Source of the DNA: Bacillus sp. FJAT-45350
GTDB taxonomy: Bacteria; Bacillota; Bacilli; Bacillales; NISU01
Direction of reading: 5' to 3'
NCBI RefSeq assembly: GCF_002335805.1
Contig: NZ_NISU01000001.1
Location: 1,124,079-1,188,078 of the forward strand
Length of the DNA stretch: 64,000 nucleotides
The notes below the pieces were generated by a model. That model was not told where the DNA came from, ran no database searches, and saw only the letters and a list, made by a program, of their open reading frames with translations. Shown here piece after piece: positions 8,090-16,216 of this stretch (its first letter is position 1; every line of letters starts with the position of its first letter). The translations under genes were made by a program, and so were the position numbers.

Positions 8090-10369
8090 GTGAAGTATGT
8101 CTTTGATGTAGACAAGCTCTCATTAGTAGAGCCTTCAATTCATCGCCCAATTTTCTTTGAAAATAGTGTCTACCAGGTTGTTATTACTCCAAAAGGTGAT
8201 GAGGAGCTAACATTTTATCACGAACATCCATTACTGCGAAAAGCAATTAGTCCAGTGAAGGTTGGAAAGTCCTATATTCTTATGGGGAATTTGCATTTTC
8301 AAAATGACATTGGATTGTCCACTTTTGAAGTTCGTAATGAAAATGGTCCGTTACTCAGTGTAACGTTGGAAGTATTTCCGGCAAAGTTAGATTACAAACG
8401 CGACTATCAGAAGCTGATAGAGGAAGTCAACGATGAGATTTACAATCTCTCTTATCACTTTTTACGAAAGACGTACTTAGGCGCACGGATCAATGCTGCG
8501 GGTAAACCGTCACTTACGGAATTTTACCGATTGATTACAGTTCACTTTGATTCTTTTATTAAAGCAATTGAAAGGATTGAAAGACAGCCACACCACAAGC
8601 TTATAAAGAATCATGTGAAAGCGAGAGGTGACCAGCTTCAACAACTAGATTCAAAGGGACGAAATCATCTACGAAAAAATGCTCATGTATTCGTGGAGGT
8701 TAATAAGGGAGTTTCGATTCGTGGAAAACAGTTGATGCCAATTGAGGGCTTAAAAATGAAAAAGGAACTTATATACGACACGTTTGAAAACCGTTATGTA
8801 AAGTGGATGATTGTAAGGTTATATCATAAGTTAGAGGACTTATATACGAAGCTAACGGAAAAGCGTGGGTGGAAGGATACAGAGCATGACCCAGACCTAG
8901 TGAACAACGTTGTTCAAATGATAAAGCAGCTACGAGGTAAGGAGAAGAATCATTTTTGGAAAGTGATTGGAAAACTTGACCGCTCTGTTAGTAGCCTCGT
9001 GATGCAAATGGCTCCGGGGTATCGTGATGCTTTTCAAATCTACTTAACAGTTTCTAAAGGGTTAGCGTTACATGGTAATAGCTATCAAATGTCTGTAAAA
9101 GACGTTGCCACTTTATATGAATATTGGACATTCTTGAAGCTAGGACAGATACTGGGCAGAAAGTATGAGCAAGTCAGTCAGGATATTGTGAAGGTTAAGC
9201 GTGATGGACTCTTTGTAAACCTTTATAGTACACGTACTGCAAAGAGGGTCTTTCTACATCCAGTCACGAAGGAGAAAATTGTTTTAACTTATCAAAGCTC
9301 AGGTGGAAGTCTACCAACGACACCACAGAAGCCAGATACGATGCTGAGCATTGCAAAAAAGGGTAAAGATTATTCCTTTAATTATGTGTTTGATGCGAAG
9401 TACCGAGTCGATTTTGCTATTGAGGATAGTTATTACAGTACAAGGTACAAGAGCCCTGGTCCACTTGAGGAGGACATCAACACAATGCATCGCTACCGTG
9501 ATTCATTGGTTGTGCAGCAGAAAGGTCCTTATGAACGAACGTCTTTTGGGGCATATGTGCTGTTTCCATTTGACGATATGGAAGGGTACCAGCAGCACCA
9601 CTTCTACAAAAGTATTGATGAAGTGAATATTGGTGGTTTGCCCTTACTACCAAATGCTACTGAACTTGTAGAACGCTTTGTAGAAAATCCCATTGATAAG
9701 AGCCCAGAGCAAATTCATGAGGAAGGGATTTTACCTAGAGGTACTTTAGCTGAATGGCAATCAACGTTAGAGGAAAAAGTGCTAATTGGTGTCGTTTCAA
9801 ATGAAGAGCAATGGCGTCAGTGCATGCGTAATGGTACGTATGTGTTAGCAGCCGATAGACTTAAAGCAGGGTGGCTTGATGCGGCGTATGTCGCCTTGTA
9901 TGTAAGCCAAGAAGCAGGAATGGAAAATGGAATATCGTATTATGGAAAAATAAAAGATACGACAGTGCTAGACAGCGAATTTCATTTTACAGTAGAAGCC
10001 TGGACGAATCTAAAAGAAGTGATAAAACCCGTTCGTTATGGAATTGCTAAATACGCCATGACTACTTTACGTACACTTAAAGAAGCGAAAGAAATCCCTG
10101 AGTTGTTCATGAAGTCTGAAAGTGAAGTTGTGATTTGGAGAATGTTGCGGCGAGTGTCAGATCGGATAAAGGTAGAACTAGATTCGGAGTATTTGGATCG
10201 TGCAACTGGAGTTCAGACTTTTAGAATTAAGGATATGGAGATACGCTTCTTACAAGAAGAGGAGAGAGTTGAGATAATAGGAACGAACGGAATAGCAACG
10301 TTTGAGTTAGAGGAGTTGTTTAAGCAGCCGACTCGGGTGTTTAAGAGGATATGTGAGGGGATTGGGTAG
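8090..10369 (+). CDS. DUF2357-type restriction-associated nuclease
   Basis: This large protein (759 residues) is of the DUF2357 restriction-like kind. An N-terminal beta-rich part is followed by a helical region (about 130-330) and a PD-(D/E)XK core at about 414-438 (KPDTMLSI, then YVFDAKYR). The last 200 residues have a separate compact domain (VLIGVVS...WRQCMRNGTY...YYGKIK) that resembles EVE/PUA-like folds known for modified-base reading; that is a tentative call. The GTG at 8090 has no clear ribosome site. The frame is open upstream into the McrC-like gene without another good start, so the start is uncertain. It is likely a third component of the McrBC-like set. Confidence 0.75.
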   Translation: MKYVFDVDKLSLVEPSIHRPIFFENSVYQVVITPKGDEELTFYHEHPLLRKAISPVKVGKSYILMGNLHFQNDIGLSTFEVRNENGPLLSVTLEVFPAKLDYKRDYQKLIEEVNDEIYNLSYHFLRKTYLGARINAAGKPSLTEFYRLITVHFDSFIKAIERIERQPHHKLIKNHVKARGDQLQQLDSKGRNHLRKNAHVFVEVNKGVSIRGKQLMPIEGLKMKKELIYDTFENRYVKWMIVRLYHKLEDLYTKLTEKRGWKDTEHDPDLVNNVVQMIKQLRGKEKNHFWKVIGKLDRSVSSLVMQMAPGYRDAFQIYLTVSKGLALHGNSYQMSVKDVATLYEYWTFLKLGQILGRKYEQVSQDIVKVKRDGLFVNLYSTRTAKRVFLHPVTKEKIVLTYQSSGGSLPTTPQKPDTMLSIAKKGKDYSFNYVFDAKYRVDFAIEDSYYSTRYKSPGPLEEDINTMHRYRDSLVVQQKGPYERTSFGAYVLFPFDDMEGYQQHHFYKSIDEVNIGGLPLLPNATELVERFVENPIDKSPEQIHEEGILPRGTLAEWQSTLEEKVLIGVVSNEEQWRQCMRNGTYVLAADRLKAGWLDAAYVALYVSQEAGMENGISYYGKIKDTTVLDSEFHFTVEAWTNLKEVIKPVRYGIAKYAMTTLRTLKEAKEIPELFMKSESEVVIWRMLRRVSDRIKVELDSEYLDRATGVQTFRIKDMEIRFLQEEERVEIIGTNGIATFELEELFKQPTRVFKRICEGIG

Positions 10370-10385
10370 GTTAATATGGAGAAAG

Positions 10386-10419
10386 GTCATTTTCTTTTAG
10401 GGTAGGAAATGGCTTTTTT
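10386..10419 (+). terminator. Terminator after the McrBC-like operon
   Basis: GTCATTTTC (10386-10394) pairs with GGAAATGGC (10405-10413) using two G-U pairs, followed by TTTTTT. Confidence 0.65.
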
Positions 10420-10522
10420 CTCAATCTATTTTCAGCACTAAATTAATGCTAGTCGCAAGCGAATACTGATAAACCTGTTACAATAAAAGTAATGAAAATT
10501 ATTTAATGAGGAGAGCGTATTA

Positions 10523-11512
10523 ATGGTTAGAATGTCAGATCTTTCAGAAGAAGAGCTGCTAGAAAAGGAAGATGATTGGTGGGAAAGAGAGGATGAAACG
10601 AACCTCAATTGGGTTATAGAAGGAGAAAATATATTTAAAAATCTTTCAAGGCTCAATCCAAGAGAAATCCGTTATAAAGAAACTCTGGCTTATTTATTAC
10701 TTATGCAAGGAGAAGACCTAAAGCTTCGTCAGCATTCGTAACAGAAAGCGATCGTGAGATTTAATCAAGTGGTAAAAATTGACCCCGAAAATGCAAGGGC
10801 GTATTACCGTTTAGGGTTTCTGTATTTTTATCAGGAAGAATGGGCTAAATCAGTCGATTCTTTTCAGCATTCTCTCCATTGTTACCCTAGACAATACCGT
10901 AATCGACTCGAGAAGGAGCAGCAGGTCAAAGCTCATTACTACATATTAAAAGCGACACAAATTATCTTAAAGGAGTATCTTGAAAAAGTCGAACGAATTC
11001 CAACTACAGACTTGAAGTTATTTGGGGAAATTCAGCATTTAGTTAAAGAGCTGAAAGCAAACGAACAACTAGAGGAAAAGCCGTATCAGATGATTGTCAA
11101 TGGTACTGAATTCAGTGAAATTAGTGAGCATGAATATGAGGTGCTTTTTGACCCCTTTGAAAATAAAAATTGTTTCATATTAAATCAACGTAGTATGAAT
11201 GATGTGACCCTGTCCTTAAACGGTCAGGAAGTATCCATTCCAGCGACACAAGTACCTTTACTTGAGTATTTAATGCGTCATCCTGAAGGTATTCGTCATG
11301 ATGAAATCATAGATAGAAGATATAGAGAATCGAGAAATCCTCATGCTACATTAAGGCGTAGTATCTCAAGGATAAGAGGCCGGTTGGAACCATTGAACCC
11401 TTTGCAAGGTTTAATTATAACGATAGATGGTGGTTACCGTTGGAACTCAATATATGAGTACCGTATGTTTAAACATACTAGAGATGTAAGTACTGATTTG
11501 CTTCTGGATTAA
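10523..11512 (+). pseudogene. TPR plus winged-helix protein interrupted by an in-frame stop
   Basis: This is one reading frame broken by TAA at 10739-10741. The first 72 residues and the downstream 252 residues (from about 10754) are in the same frame, and joining them gives one continuous protein. It has TPR-like helices (PENARAYYRLGFLYFYQEEW), a linker, and a C-terminal winged helix like response-regulator DNA-binding domains (LEYLMRHPEGIRHDEI...LRRSISRIRGRL...GGYRW). The ATG at 10523 follows GAGGAGAG. Without readthrough the TPR half and the DNA-binding half would be separated, and GTG 10754 has a poor ribosome site. It could be a true null allele, a sequencing error, or readthrough of a single TAA. 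Confidence 0.75.
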
Positions 11513-11528
11513 TCCAGGGGCTTTTTTT
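11500..11528 (+). terminator. Terminator after the TPR gene
   Basis: CTGGATTAATCCAG lies inside the pairing GCTTCTGGAT/ATCCAGGGGC and is followed by seven T. It overlaps the stop codon of the preceding gene. Confidence 0.6.
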
Positions 11529-11530
11529 GT

Positions 11531-11548
11531 TGTGACAGGGGTGTCACA
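11531..11548. promoter_or_regulatory. Palindromic operator-like site
   Basis: TGTGACA-GGGG-TGTCACA is a perfect 7-base inverted repeat about 50 bases before the gamma-glutamylcyclotransferase-like start. It could be an operator; no regulator is assigned. Confidence 0.35.
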
Positions 11549-11595
11549 CCTGATTCAGTATACTCATGGTAAGAAATAGAGAGGAGAATGACGGG

Positions 11596-11904
11596 ATGAA
11601 AAACAGAAACCGCGTATTCGTATACGGAACCTTACGGCAACAGGAAGCAAATCACCGATTACTAAAAGAAGCGAGGTGTATAAGTCGGCAATGTTGGACT
11701 AATGGAATTCTGTATGATACAGGCAACGGGTATGCGGCAATGCTTCCAAGTCCTAGTCAAAAAGTTTATGGTGAACTGTATGAAGTCACGGACCACTTTT
11801 CAAAAGCGCGCTATGAGTGGTTTTCTCATAGCAAGCGTGCAACGTGCGAGCCATTACCACTTCTCGAATCGTCTAGATTGGACTTTTTCAGTGGCCTCTC
11901 TTAG
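11596..11904 (+). pseudogene. Truncated gamma-glutamylcyclotransferase-like (GGCT/AIG2) protein
   Basis: The N-terminal half is a clear GGCT-fold protein: VFVYGTLR, then GYAAMLPSP and VYGELYEV, where the family has its substrate loop. The ATG at 11596 is chosen because GAGGAG lies 9 bases upstream. After residue 66 the sequence stops resembling the family and ends at 102 residues; relatives continue for 40 or more residues with a conserved DELEGY-type helix. That helix carries the catalytic Glu, so this copy is probably inactive. A remnant of an unrelated gene follows directly (next entry), suggesting a recombination junction near 11800. Confidence 0.65.
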
Positions 11905-12026
11905 ATGATAGGATAGTTTTGGTTTTAAAGGACGAAAAACAAGTTGAATTAAATTCAAGATATTTTAGAGTTGATGATTTTGAGAAACTTAAAAAAGAAT
12001 TAAGAAAGCACATTAACATCGATTAA
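11877..12026 (+). pseudogene. C-terminal remnant of a PH-like membrane protein
   Basis: The open frame from 11877 to TAA at 12024-12026 encodes LLDDRIVLVLKD...LNSRYFRVDDFEKLKKEL without a start codon. The style (beta strands, then FEKLKKEL helix) resembles the C-terminus of bacterial PH-like membrane proteins such as the one at 22265. It begins where the GGCT-like gene degenerates. Confidence 0.4.
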
Positions 12027-12068
12027 AATAACACTTAACGCAAGCGTTTGTTTTAAAGGGGGCATTTG

Positions 12069-12287
12069 ATGAGTAATGATATTAAAGAAACTCCTGAACA
12101 AAAAAGAGAGAGGTTAAGACAGGAGGAATTAAAAAGGAATCCTACTGGAAATATGAACGATGCTTATAATAGAGCAAACAGCGGAAACCTTGCTGATTTA
12201 GTAGGCAGTTTAGGTTGGAAAGGTACAGGAATTCTTATTCTTGTAATCATAATTGGGTTTGTAATTGTCTATCTTTTTTTCAAGTAA
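12069..12287 (+). CDS. Small single-helix membrane protein, DUF6366-like
   Basis: This 72-residue protein has a charged N-terminal half (TPEQKRERLRQEELKRNPTGN), a NLADLVGSLGWKGTGI segment and one C-terminal membrane helix (about 49-70). It looks like the Bacillus DUF6366 family; function is unknown. The ATG at 12069 is preferred over the adjacent TTG at 12066 because AAAGGGGG ends 6 bases upstream. It is the first intact gene in a run of small membrane and lipoprotein genes, all on this strand. Confidence 0.75.
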   Translation: MSNDIKETPEQKRERLRQEELKRNPTGNMNDAYNRANSGNLADLVGSLGWKGTGILILVIIIGFVIVYLFFK

Positions 12288-12300
12288 AGGACCCTTGTAG

Positions 12301-12325
12301 AGGAACTGTTTTTATGGCAGTTCCT
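12301..12325 (+). terminator. Hairpin after the DUF6366-like gene
   Basis: AGGAACTG (12301-12308) pairs perfectly with CAGTTCCT (12318-12325), with a T-rich loop. No T run follows, so it is weak as a terminator. A TTGAACTACTTG motif follows, resembling the recurring element of this region. Confidence 0.4.
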
Positions 12326-12438
12326 ACGCCCCGTTGAACTACTTGAAAAGTCTGAAGAAGAGGCATTATTAGAAGTGTGTTGAATTAGGTAATATATGGA
12401 GATGTTTCAATTCAATATTTTTTGGGGGGAGAGTAAAT

Positions 12439-12873
12439 TTGAAGAAAATCATTACTTTATTATTTACAATAATGCTTTTAATAGCTTGTTCTGAAACTAC
12501 GACCAATGATTATAAATTTAGTGGAGAAAGTGAACATTGGGAAGCTGAATACTCCTATAAAGGAACAGAAAAATGGGGAGAAAAGGACGGAAAACAAACT
12601 TATTCGAACGAAGATAGCTATGAGTTCGTATTAAAATATAAAGGTTCTTTAGAAGAGTTATCTTCATTACAAAAACTTGAATACTCTTATGAAACTATTA
12701 GTAGTAGTGGGAAAAGCACTGAAGAGTTCACGGAACCCCCATCAACAGTAATATTCTCGTCTTCAGGTGGTTCAAAAGGTGGAGCAAAAGTAGATGAAGA
12801 TGAAGTTATAAAAGTAAATGTAAAATGGGATGACCTTGAAGAGTCATTTGAACTGCATAATGATAGTAAGTAA
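12439..12873 (+). CDS. Small lipoprotein of unknown function
   Basis: This is a 144-residue protein with a short lysine start, hydrophobic core and lipobox LIAC (Cys at residue 17), so it should be a membrane-anchored extracellular lipoprotein. The mature part is rich in Tyr, Glu and Ser with beta-strand alternation (YKFSGESEHWEAEYSYKG). That recalls small Bacillus lipoproteins whose mature domain resembles an immunoglobulin-like fold; this is tentative. TTG 12439 has GGGGGGAGAG upstream. A terminator with a recurring-element core follows. Confidence 0.7.
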   Translation: MKKIITLLFTIMLLIACSETTTNDYKFSGESEHWEAEYSYKGTEKWGEKDGKQTYSNEDSYEFVLKYKGSLEELSSLQKLEYSYETISSSGKSTEEFTEPPSTVIFSSSGGSKGGAKVDEDEVIKVNVKWDDLEESFELHNDSK

Positions 12874-12876
12874 TTT

Positions 12877-12909
12877 GGGAGGCGATAGCGGAACAGAGCT
12901 GTCGCTTTT
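12877..12909 (+). terminator. Terminator with recurring-element core
   Basis: GCGATAG (12882-12888) pairs with CTGTCGC (12899-12905; one G-U) and is followed by TTTT. The upstream arm is part of GGAGGCGATAGCGGAACA, a variant of the element that recurs between the small genes of this region. Confidence 0.55.
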
Positions 12910-12946
12910 GTAGAATTCAGCTAAATAAAAGGGGGATAAGAAAAGT

Positions 12947-13084
12947 ATGCATATACCATGGATAGCCATTATAGGACCTATTGCATTGATTTGGGTGGCA
13001 TCGTATATCGTCTATAAGCTTATTAAAGAACATATAGATGAGCGTTTTGAGGAACTGAAAGAATGGTTGAAAGAAAATCAATAG
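12947..13084 (+). CDS. 45-residue single-helix membrane peptide
   Basis: ATG 12947 follows AAAGGGGG by 11 bases. The peptide starts MHIPWIAIIGPIALIWVASY, a membrane helix, followed by a charged amphipathic tail (KEHIDERFEELKEWLKENQ). No family is recognised. It lies between two copies of the recurring element, in cassette-like fashion. Confidence 0.6.
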   Translation: MHIPWIAIIGPIALIWVASYIVYKLIKEHIDERFEELKEWLKENQ

Positions 13085-13114
13085 ACAAAAATTGAAAAAC
13101 TACGAGATTATTGA

Positions 13115-13170
13115 ATTAACGGAGTGCAAGAGTTGAACAACGGAAAAAGGTTGTTTCAGCTCTTTTTTTT
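13115..13170 (+). terminator. Recurring element merged with a strong terminator
   Basis: ATTAACGGAGTGCAAGAG begins at 13115. From 13129, AGAGTTGAACAAC pairs with GTTGTTTCAGCTCT (13150-13163) with one bulge and one G-U, then eight T. The recurring element and the terminator are therefore one structure here. Confidence 0.65.
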
Positions 13171-13267
13171 CTTAATGAAAAGAGCTGAAGAGGAAATTAC
13201 CAACTATTATCCAATAGTAAATGGAAAAGTGCTATGATTGAAAGACAGTTTTTGAGGAGGGCAGACA

Positions 13268-13762
13268 ATGAGTAAGGATACGATTTTATTTTTATTTATA
13301 CTTTTAACACTTTCTACTTCTGGAGCTTGTTCAAATAATACTGCTATTGTAGATGAAATTGAAAGAGTCACAAATGAGTCGTTTTCGGAAGATAATATCG
13401 TATTTAGAGAAAAGAATGATAGCTTAGTTATTCTAATTTATCAAACAAGTAAAACCTTTTATTTATTACAACATGACAACAAAGAGATAATCAGTCAAAA
13501 GGATTTTAGCTTCTCGTATATAGATAATAATGATTCTTTTGTATGGAATTATAATGTGCCAGCGCCAGAAGAGGCGCGCCCAAACATTCTTTGGGGTGCT
13601 GTAAAAAAAGGTGAAAAGGTACCAATTAAAATTAAGAATAATCATGATGTTGAATTAAAATTTATAGAAACTGATCAGTACATTCTCTTTTATTATATTT
13701 CTGATATTGAACTTAATAAACCAATACTTGAATTTGAAGAATTTAAACAGTTTGATGGTTAA
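13268..13762 (+). CDS. Lipoprotein of unknown function
   Basis: This 164-residue protein has a signal peptide with a lipobox-like SGAC (Cys 21) and is probably anchored outside the membrane. The mature part has a stretch VFREKNDSLVILIYQTSKTFYLL and later KVPIKIKNNHDVELKF, suggesting beta structure. I recognise no family. ATG 13268 has GAGGAGGG 5-12 bases upstream. It sits in the run of small genes without a partner that would explain it. Confidence 0.7.
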   Translation: MSKDTILFLFILLTLSTSGACSNNTAIVDEIERVTNESFSEDNIVFREKNDSLVILIYQTSKTFYLLQHDNKEIISQKDFSFSYIDNNDSFVWNYNVPAPEEARPNILWGAVKKGEKVPIKIKNNHDVELKFIETDQYILFYYISDIELNKPILEFEEFKQFDG

Positions 13763-13789
13763 ATTTAATACAGATAGTGTGGTGGAAAA

Positions 13790-13879
13790 ATGAAAAAGAT
13801 TTTAGTAGTCATATTGGTGATTATTGTTATTATTACTTTATTTTCGTTAATTAATTGGATATTAATGACGCAGGGGTAA
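13790..13879 (+). CDS. 29-residue hydrophobic peptide
   Basis: ATG 13790 follows GGTGG. The product (MKKILVVILVIIVIITLFSL, then INWILMTQG) is one membrane helix with two lysines in front. It is too short for homology. It follows the lipoprotein gene by 27 bases and may be cotranscribed with it. Confidence 0.5.
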   Translation: MKKILVVILVIIVIITLFSLINWILMTQG

Positions 13880-13911
13880 TGAATACAGGATAATATAAGC
13901 TACTTTTTTAC

Positions 13912-13970
13912 TCTTACAACGGAGTACGATTGCAGAACGGATCTATGGTTTCGTGTACTGCTGAGTTAGG
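13912..13970 (+). repeat. Recurring element copy with inverted arms
   Basis: CTTACAACGGAGTACGATTG begins here, and its GAGTACGA arm is echoed by TCGTGTACTG about 25 bases later. It shares the ACGGAG core with the other intergenic copies. Confidence 0.4.
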
Positions 13971-14004
13971 ATTTAAGGTTCATAGTTCAAAAGGGAGATA
14001 ATAT

Positions 14005-14385
14005 ATGGGGATGATTCAGAAAAAAACATTGATATCTTATATTATAATAACGGCTTTACTAATTGGAATAACAACGTATTACCTTCTTTTCTTTACTCCT
14101 AAAAATTCTCTTGAATTATATCAAGCAATATCGTTTGCTGATGATTTTGAAGAAGGTCAAAATATAATGTTAGAAGGATATGAAGAAAACTTTAAGAAAG
14201 AAGATTTTGAATACATAAGCAGGTTAGATACTACTGCTAGTAGAGTAGGTCAGTTTACTCTTATTGAATTTAGCGAAAAGACCTATATGGTTATGACTAC
14301 ACCAGGTACTGGAAGGTTACAAGTTTTAGCAGTAGAAGAATTACCAAAAGAGATAAGGGATTATTTTCTTGAAGAAACACCATAA
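14005..14385 (+). CDS. Membrane-anchored small protein, unknown
   Basis: This is a 126-residue protein with one N-terminal membrane helix (about 9-30: LISYIIITALLIGITTYYLL) and a soluble outer domain with an acidic segment (FADDFEEGQNIMLEGYEENF) and a TLIEFSEKTYMVMTTPGTG strand pair. Bacillus species have similar small proteins of unknown role. ATG 14005 follows AAAGGGAGA. A hairpin (TGCTCACTTCC/GGGAATGAGCA, 14388-14422) follows the stop. Confidence 0.7.
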   Translation: MGMIQKKTLISYIIITALLIGITTYYLLFFTPKNSLELYQAISFADDFEEGQNIMLEGYEENFKKEDFEYISRLDTTASRVGQFTLIEFSEKTYMVMTTPGTGRLQVLAVEELPKEIRDYFLEETP

Positions 14386-14463
14386 ATGCTCACTTCCTTT
14401 CCAAAACGAACGGGAATGAGCAGTAAAGATTAGATTGGTAATTTCAAAGGGAGGATTGTAGAT

Positions 14464-14835
14464 TTGAATTTAATATTACCTTTATTATATCTCGCATTCC
14501 TTTACATAGTTGTTTTATACATATTAAAATTTTTAAGGGCAAAATTGTCAATAAAGAAGGAGGAATACTCAAAGTCTTTTATTGAGTATGTGGTAGAGTC
14601 AGTTATACTATTCTTATTCGTGTACTCCTCTAATATAGGAGATAGAGGTGAATCTATTTTTACCTGGAGAACGTTGCTGTTCACTCTATTGTTAGGGAGT
14701 TTTTCTACTTTCATGGATTGGAAGCGCCATAAAAATCCAAAGGAATATATCATTACTTTCCTATTTTTCTTAATGTTCTTTTTCATAATATCATTACACA
14801 TATTGTTTCAATTCCCAAAATTTTTTTTCAACTAG
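14464..14835 (+). CDS. Four-helix membrane protein, DUF4181-like
   Basis: This 123-residue protein has four membrane helices. The pattern KIEKEE-like loop, then MDWKRHKNPKEYIITFLFF near the end, parallels the gene at 15254, which I read as DUF4181. It is therefore probably a divergent relative. TTG 14464 follows AAAGGGAGG. Function is unknown. Confidence 0.65.
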   Translation: MNLILPLLYLAFLYIVVLYILKFLRAKLSIKKEEYSKSFIEYVVESVILFLFVYSSNIGDRGESIFTWRTLLFTLLLGSFSTFMDWKRHKNPKEYIITFLFFLMFFFIISLHILFQFPKFFFN

Positions 14836-14879
14836 AGATGAAAAAAACAAGTTAGAAATACATTTAGAGGAGGGGCTTT

Positions 14880-15185
14880 ATGACAAAAAGATATATTAGA
14901 GTCTTTTCTTATATTTTATTCTTAATGATAATTATATATTTTTCAATACAGTCACTAATTCACTCAGCAATGAAACCATCATTTCTTAACTTACAATTGA
15001 TTTTAACGATAATTGTTATGTTTGTTTTGACTTGGATTGTTGGTAAATCTCTAAGAGAGTATATAAGAAAGACTGCTGATGGAAATAAGAAAATTGAGTC
15101 TAACTTAAAAGTATCGTTTGTTCTTGGAAGTTTGATTGCTACTTTATGTTTATATGGCTTATTTATAGTAAATCAATTTCGCTAA
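14880..15185 (+). CDS. Three-helix membrane protein, unknown
   Basis: This is a 101-residue protein with three predicted membrane helices (about 8-28, 38-58, 80-98) and a basic loop (KSLREYIRKTADGNKK). ATG 14880 follows GAGGAGGGG at good spacing. No family is recognised. It lies 44 bases after one DUF4181-like gene and 68 before another. Confidence 0.65.
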   Translation: MTKRYIRVFSYILFLMIIIYFSIQSLIHSAMKPSFLNLQLILTIIVMFVLTWIVGKSLREYIRKTADGNKKIESNLKVSFVLGSLIATLCLYGLFIVNQFR

Positions 15186-15253
15186 GGAGAATAGAGGAAG
15201 CGAATAAAGAATATCGTCTTCCCTTTGTTTTAAAGGGTGTGGGAGGAAAATTT

Positions 15254-15670
15254 ATGTATGGCATAGAGTCTACTTTCTTGCTGAGTATACTATTGTTTTT
15301 AGCTATTTTATTATTAATTGTTTCGTTTAATAAAATTATGAGAAAGTGGCTAAAAGTTGAGAAGGAGAAATTGTTTTCATATAACCATGTTAATGAAAAA
15401 CATAAAAAAATTGACTGGACAATTAGAATTGTTGCACTAGTCTTTTTCTTGTTAGGATATGTTGTAAACACCATTAGAGAATCTATACATGAGTTATTTC
15501 AACCGTGGTTTTTACTACTTATTATTATTGTTTCTGAAGCGGTTAAGGCAGTTATGGAGCGAAAGTATGCAGAAAATCCTAATGCTTATAAATTAACAAT
15601 TAGTCAGATAATATTTGTCCTTGTATTGCTCTTTACATTATACAAGACTGATTTTTTTGGCTTAGTATAA
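15254..15670 (+). CDS. DUF4181-family membrane protein
   Basis: This is a 138-residue membrane protein. The loop KLFSYNHVNEKHKKIDWTIR is the hallmark of the DUF4181 family found in Bacillus. There are four membrane helices and a MERKYAENPNAYKLT loop before the last one. ATG 15254 is chosen because GGGAGG lies 7 bases upstream; a longer open frame back to 15146 overlaps the previous gene and is not needed. Function is unknown. Confidence 0.8.
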   Translation: MYGIESTFLLSILLFLAILLLIVSFNKIMRKWLKVEKEKLFSYNHVNEKHKKIDWTIRIVALVFFLLGYVVNTIRESIHELFQPWFLLLIIIVSEAVKAVMERKYAENPNAYKLTISQIIFVLVLLFTLYKTDFFGLV

Positions 15671-15691
15671 GTAACGGAAGAGTTAGTGAAG
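15664..15691 (+). repeat. Degenerate recurring element copy
   Basis: AGTATAAGTAACGGAAGAGT follows the DUF4181 stop and keeps the TAACGGA core, with weaker match afterwards. Confidence 0.3.
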
Positions 15692-15715
15692 ACAAAAAGG
15701 GGAGGGGAGAGTAGT

Positions 15716-16018
15716 GTGCGGGTATTACTAGAGCTACTAAGGATTATTTTTATTTTTGCTATTCTTGCAACACTATTAGGTGGAATACCTCATGCTATTT
15801 ATTCGAATATCGGTATCGATACTGACAAATATGGATGGACAGCTATGCTCGGTGTTTTTATCTTAATCTTTGTTTTATATAGAAATAAACTTCAATTCAG
15901 TGGATGGTACGCAGGGAAAGGTAGAGAAATGCTACCTAAAGGCGTGTCAAAAGCTTTAATAATAAGTGCTATCATTTTATTATTATCTCCTCCAATTCTT
16001 CATTTCCTGTTAAGTTAA
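15716..16018 (+). CDS. Three-helix membrane protein, unknown
   Basis: This is a 100-residue protein with three membrane helices and a NIGIDTDKYGW loop. GTG 15716 is chosen because GGAGGGGAG lies 6 bases upstream; the open frame begins 30 bases earlier. The last helix ends PPILHFLLS. A recurring element with a terminator starts at its stop codon. I recognise no family. Confidence 0.65.
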   Translation: MRVLLELLRIIFIFAILATLLGGIPHAIYSNIGIDTDKYGWTAMLGVFILIFVLYRNKLQFSGWYAGKGREMLPKGVSKALIISAIILLLSPPILHFLLS

Positions 16019-16083
16019 CGGATAAGCTTTAACGAAAGATTAGAAGCTATCATAACGGTAGCTTCTTTGGCTTATTATCGGGC
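16014..16083 (+). terminator. Recurring element with nested hairpins
   Basis: GTTAACGGATAAGCTTTAACG begins at 16014. An inner stem AGAAGCTATC/GGTAGCTTCT (16042-16066) sits inside an outer ATAAGC/GCTTAT pairing, giving a long foldable unit that also looks like a terminator. Confidence 0.5.
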
Positions 16084-16153
16084 AGGAATACTTTATTAAA
16101 CTATAGGGATTTTTTATAGTAATACAGAATGCGGACTTCATAGAGGAGGAGTT

Positions 16154-16216
16154 ATGTCTAAGGTGGTTAATATTGTTAAAGATATGTTCTTAGATTTATT
16201 TTCAATGGGGAAATGA
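16154..16216 (+). pseudogene. 5' fragment of a small membrane protein split by the IS
   Basis: GAGGAGG plus ATG 16154 encodes 20 residues (MSKVVNIVKDMFLDLFSMGK) ending just before the IS3-family element. The open frame after the IS (18809) reads like the membrane-helix half of such a small protein. The exact join is not restored cleanly, so this is a probable but unproved disruption. Confidence 0.4.

Noticed and set aside
9351-9626. 91-codon plus-strand frame within the DUF2357 gene
   Set aside because: It is an overlapping frame of a well-supported nuclease gene with unnatural composition.
11702-11908. Separate 68-codon frame over the GGCT gene
   Set aside because: It is a shifted reading of the GGCT sequence with no ribosome site or protein-like features.
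14502-14801. Minus-strand 99-codon frame opposite the DUF4181-like gene
   Set aside because: It is antisense to a membrane protein gene with a good ribosome site; lysine/asparagine-rich reverse frames of hydrophobic genes are expected.
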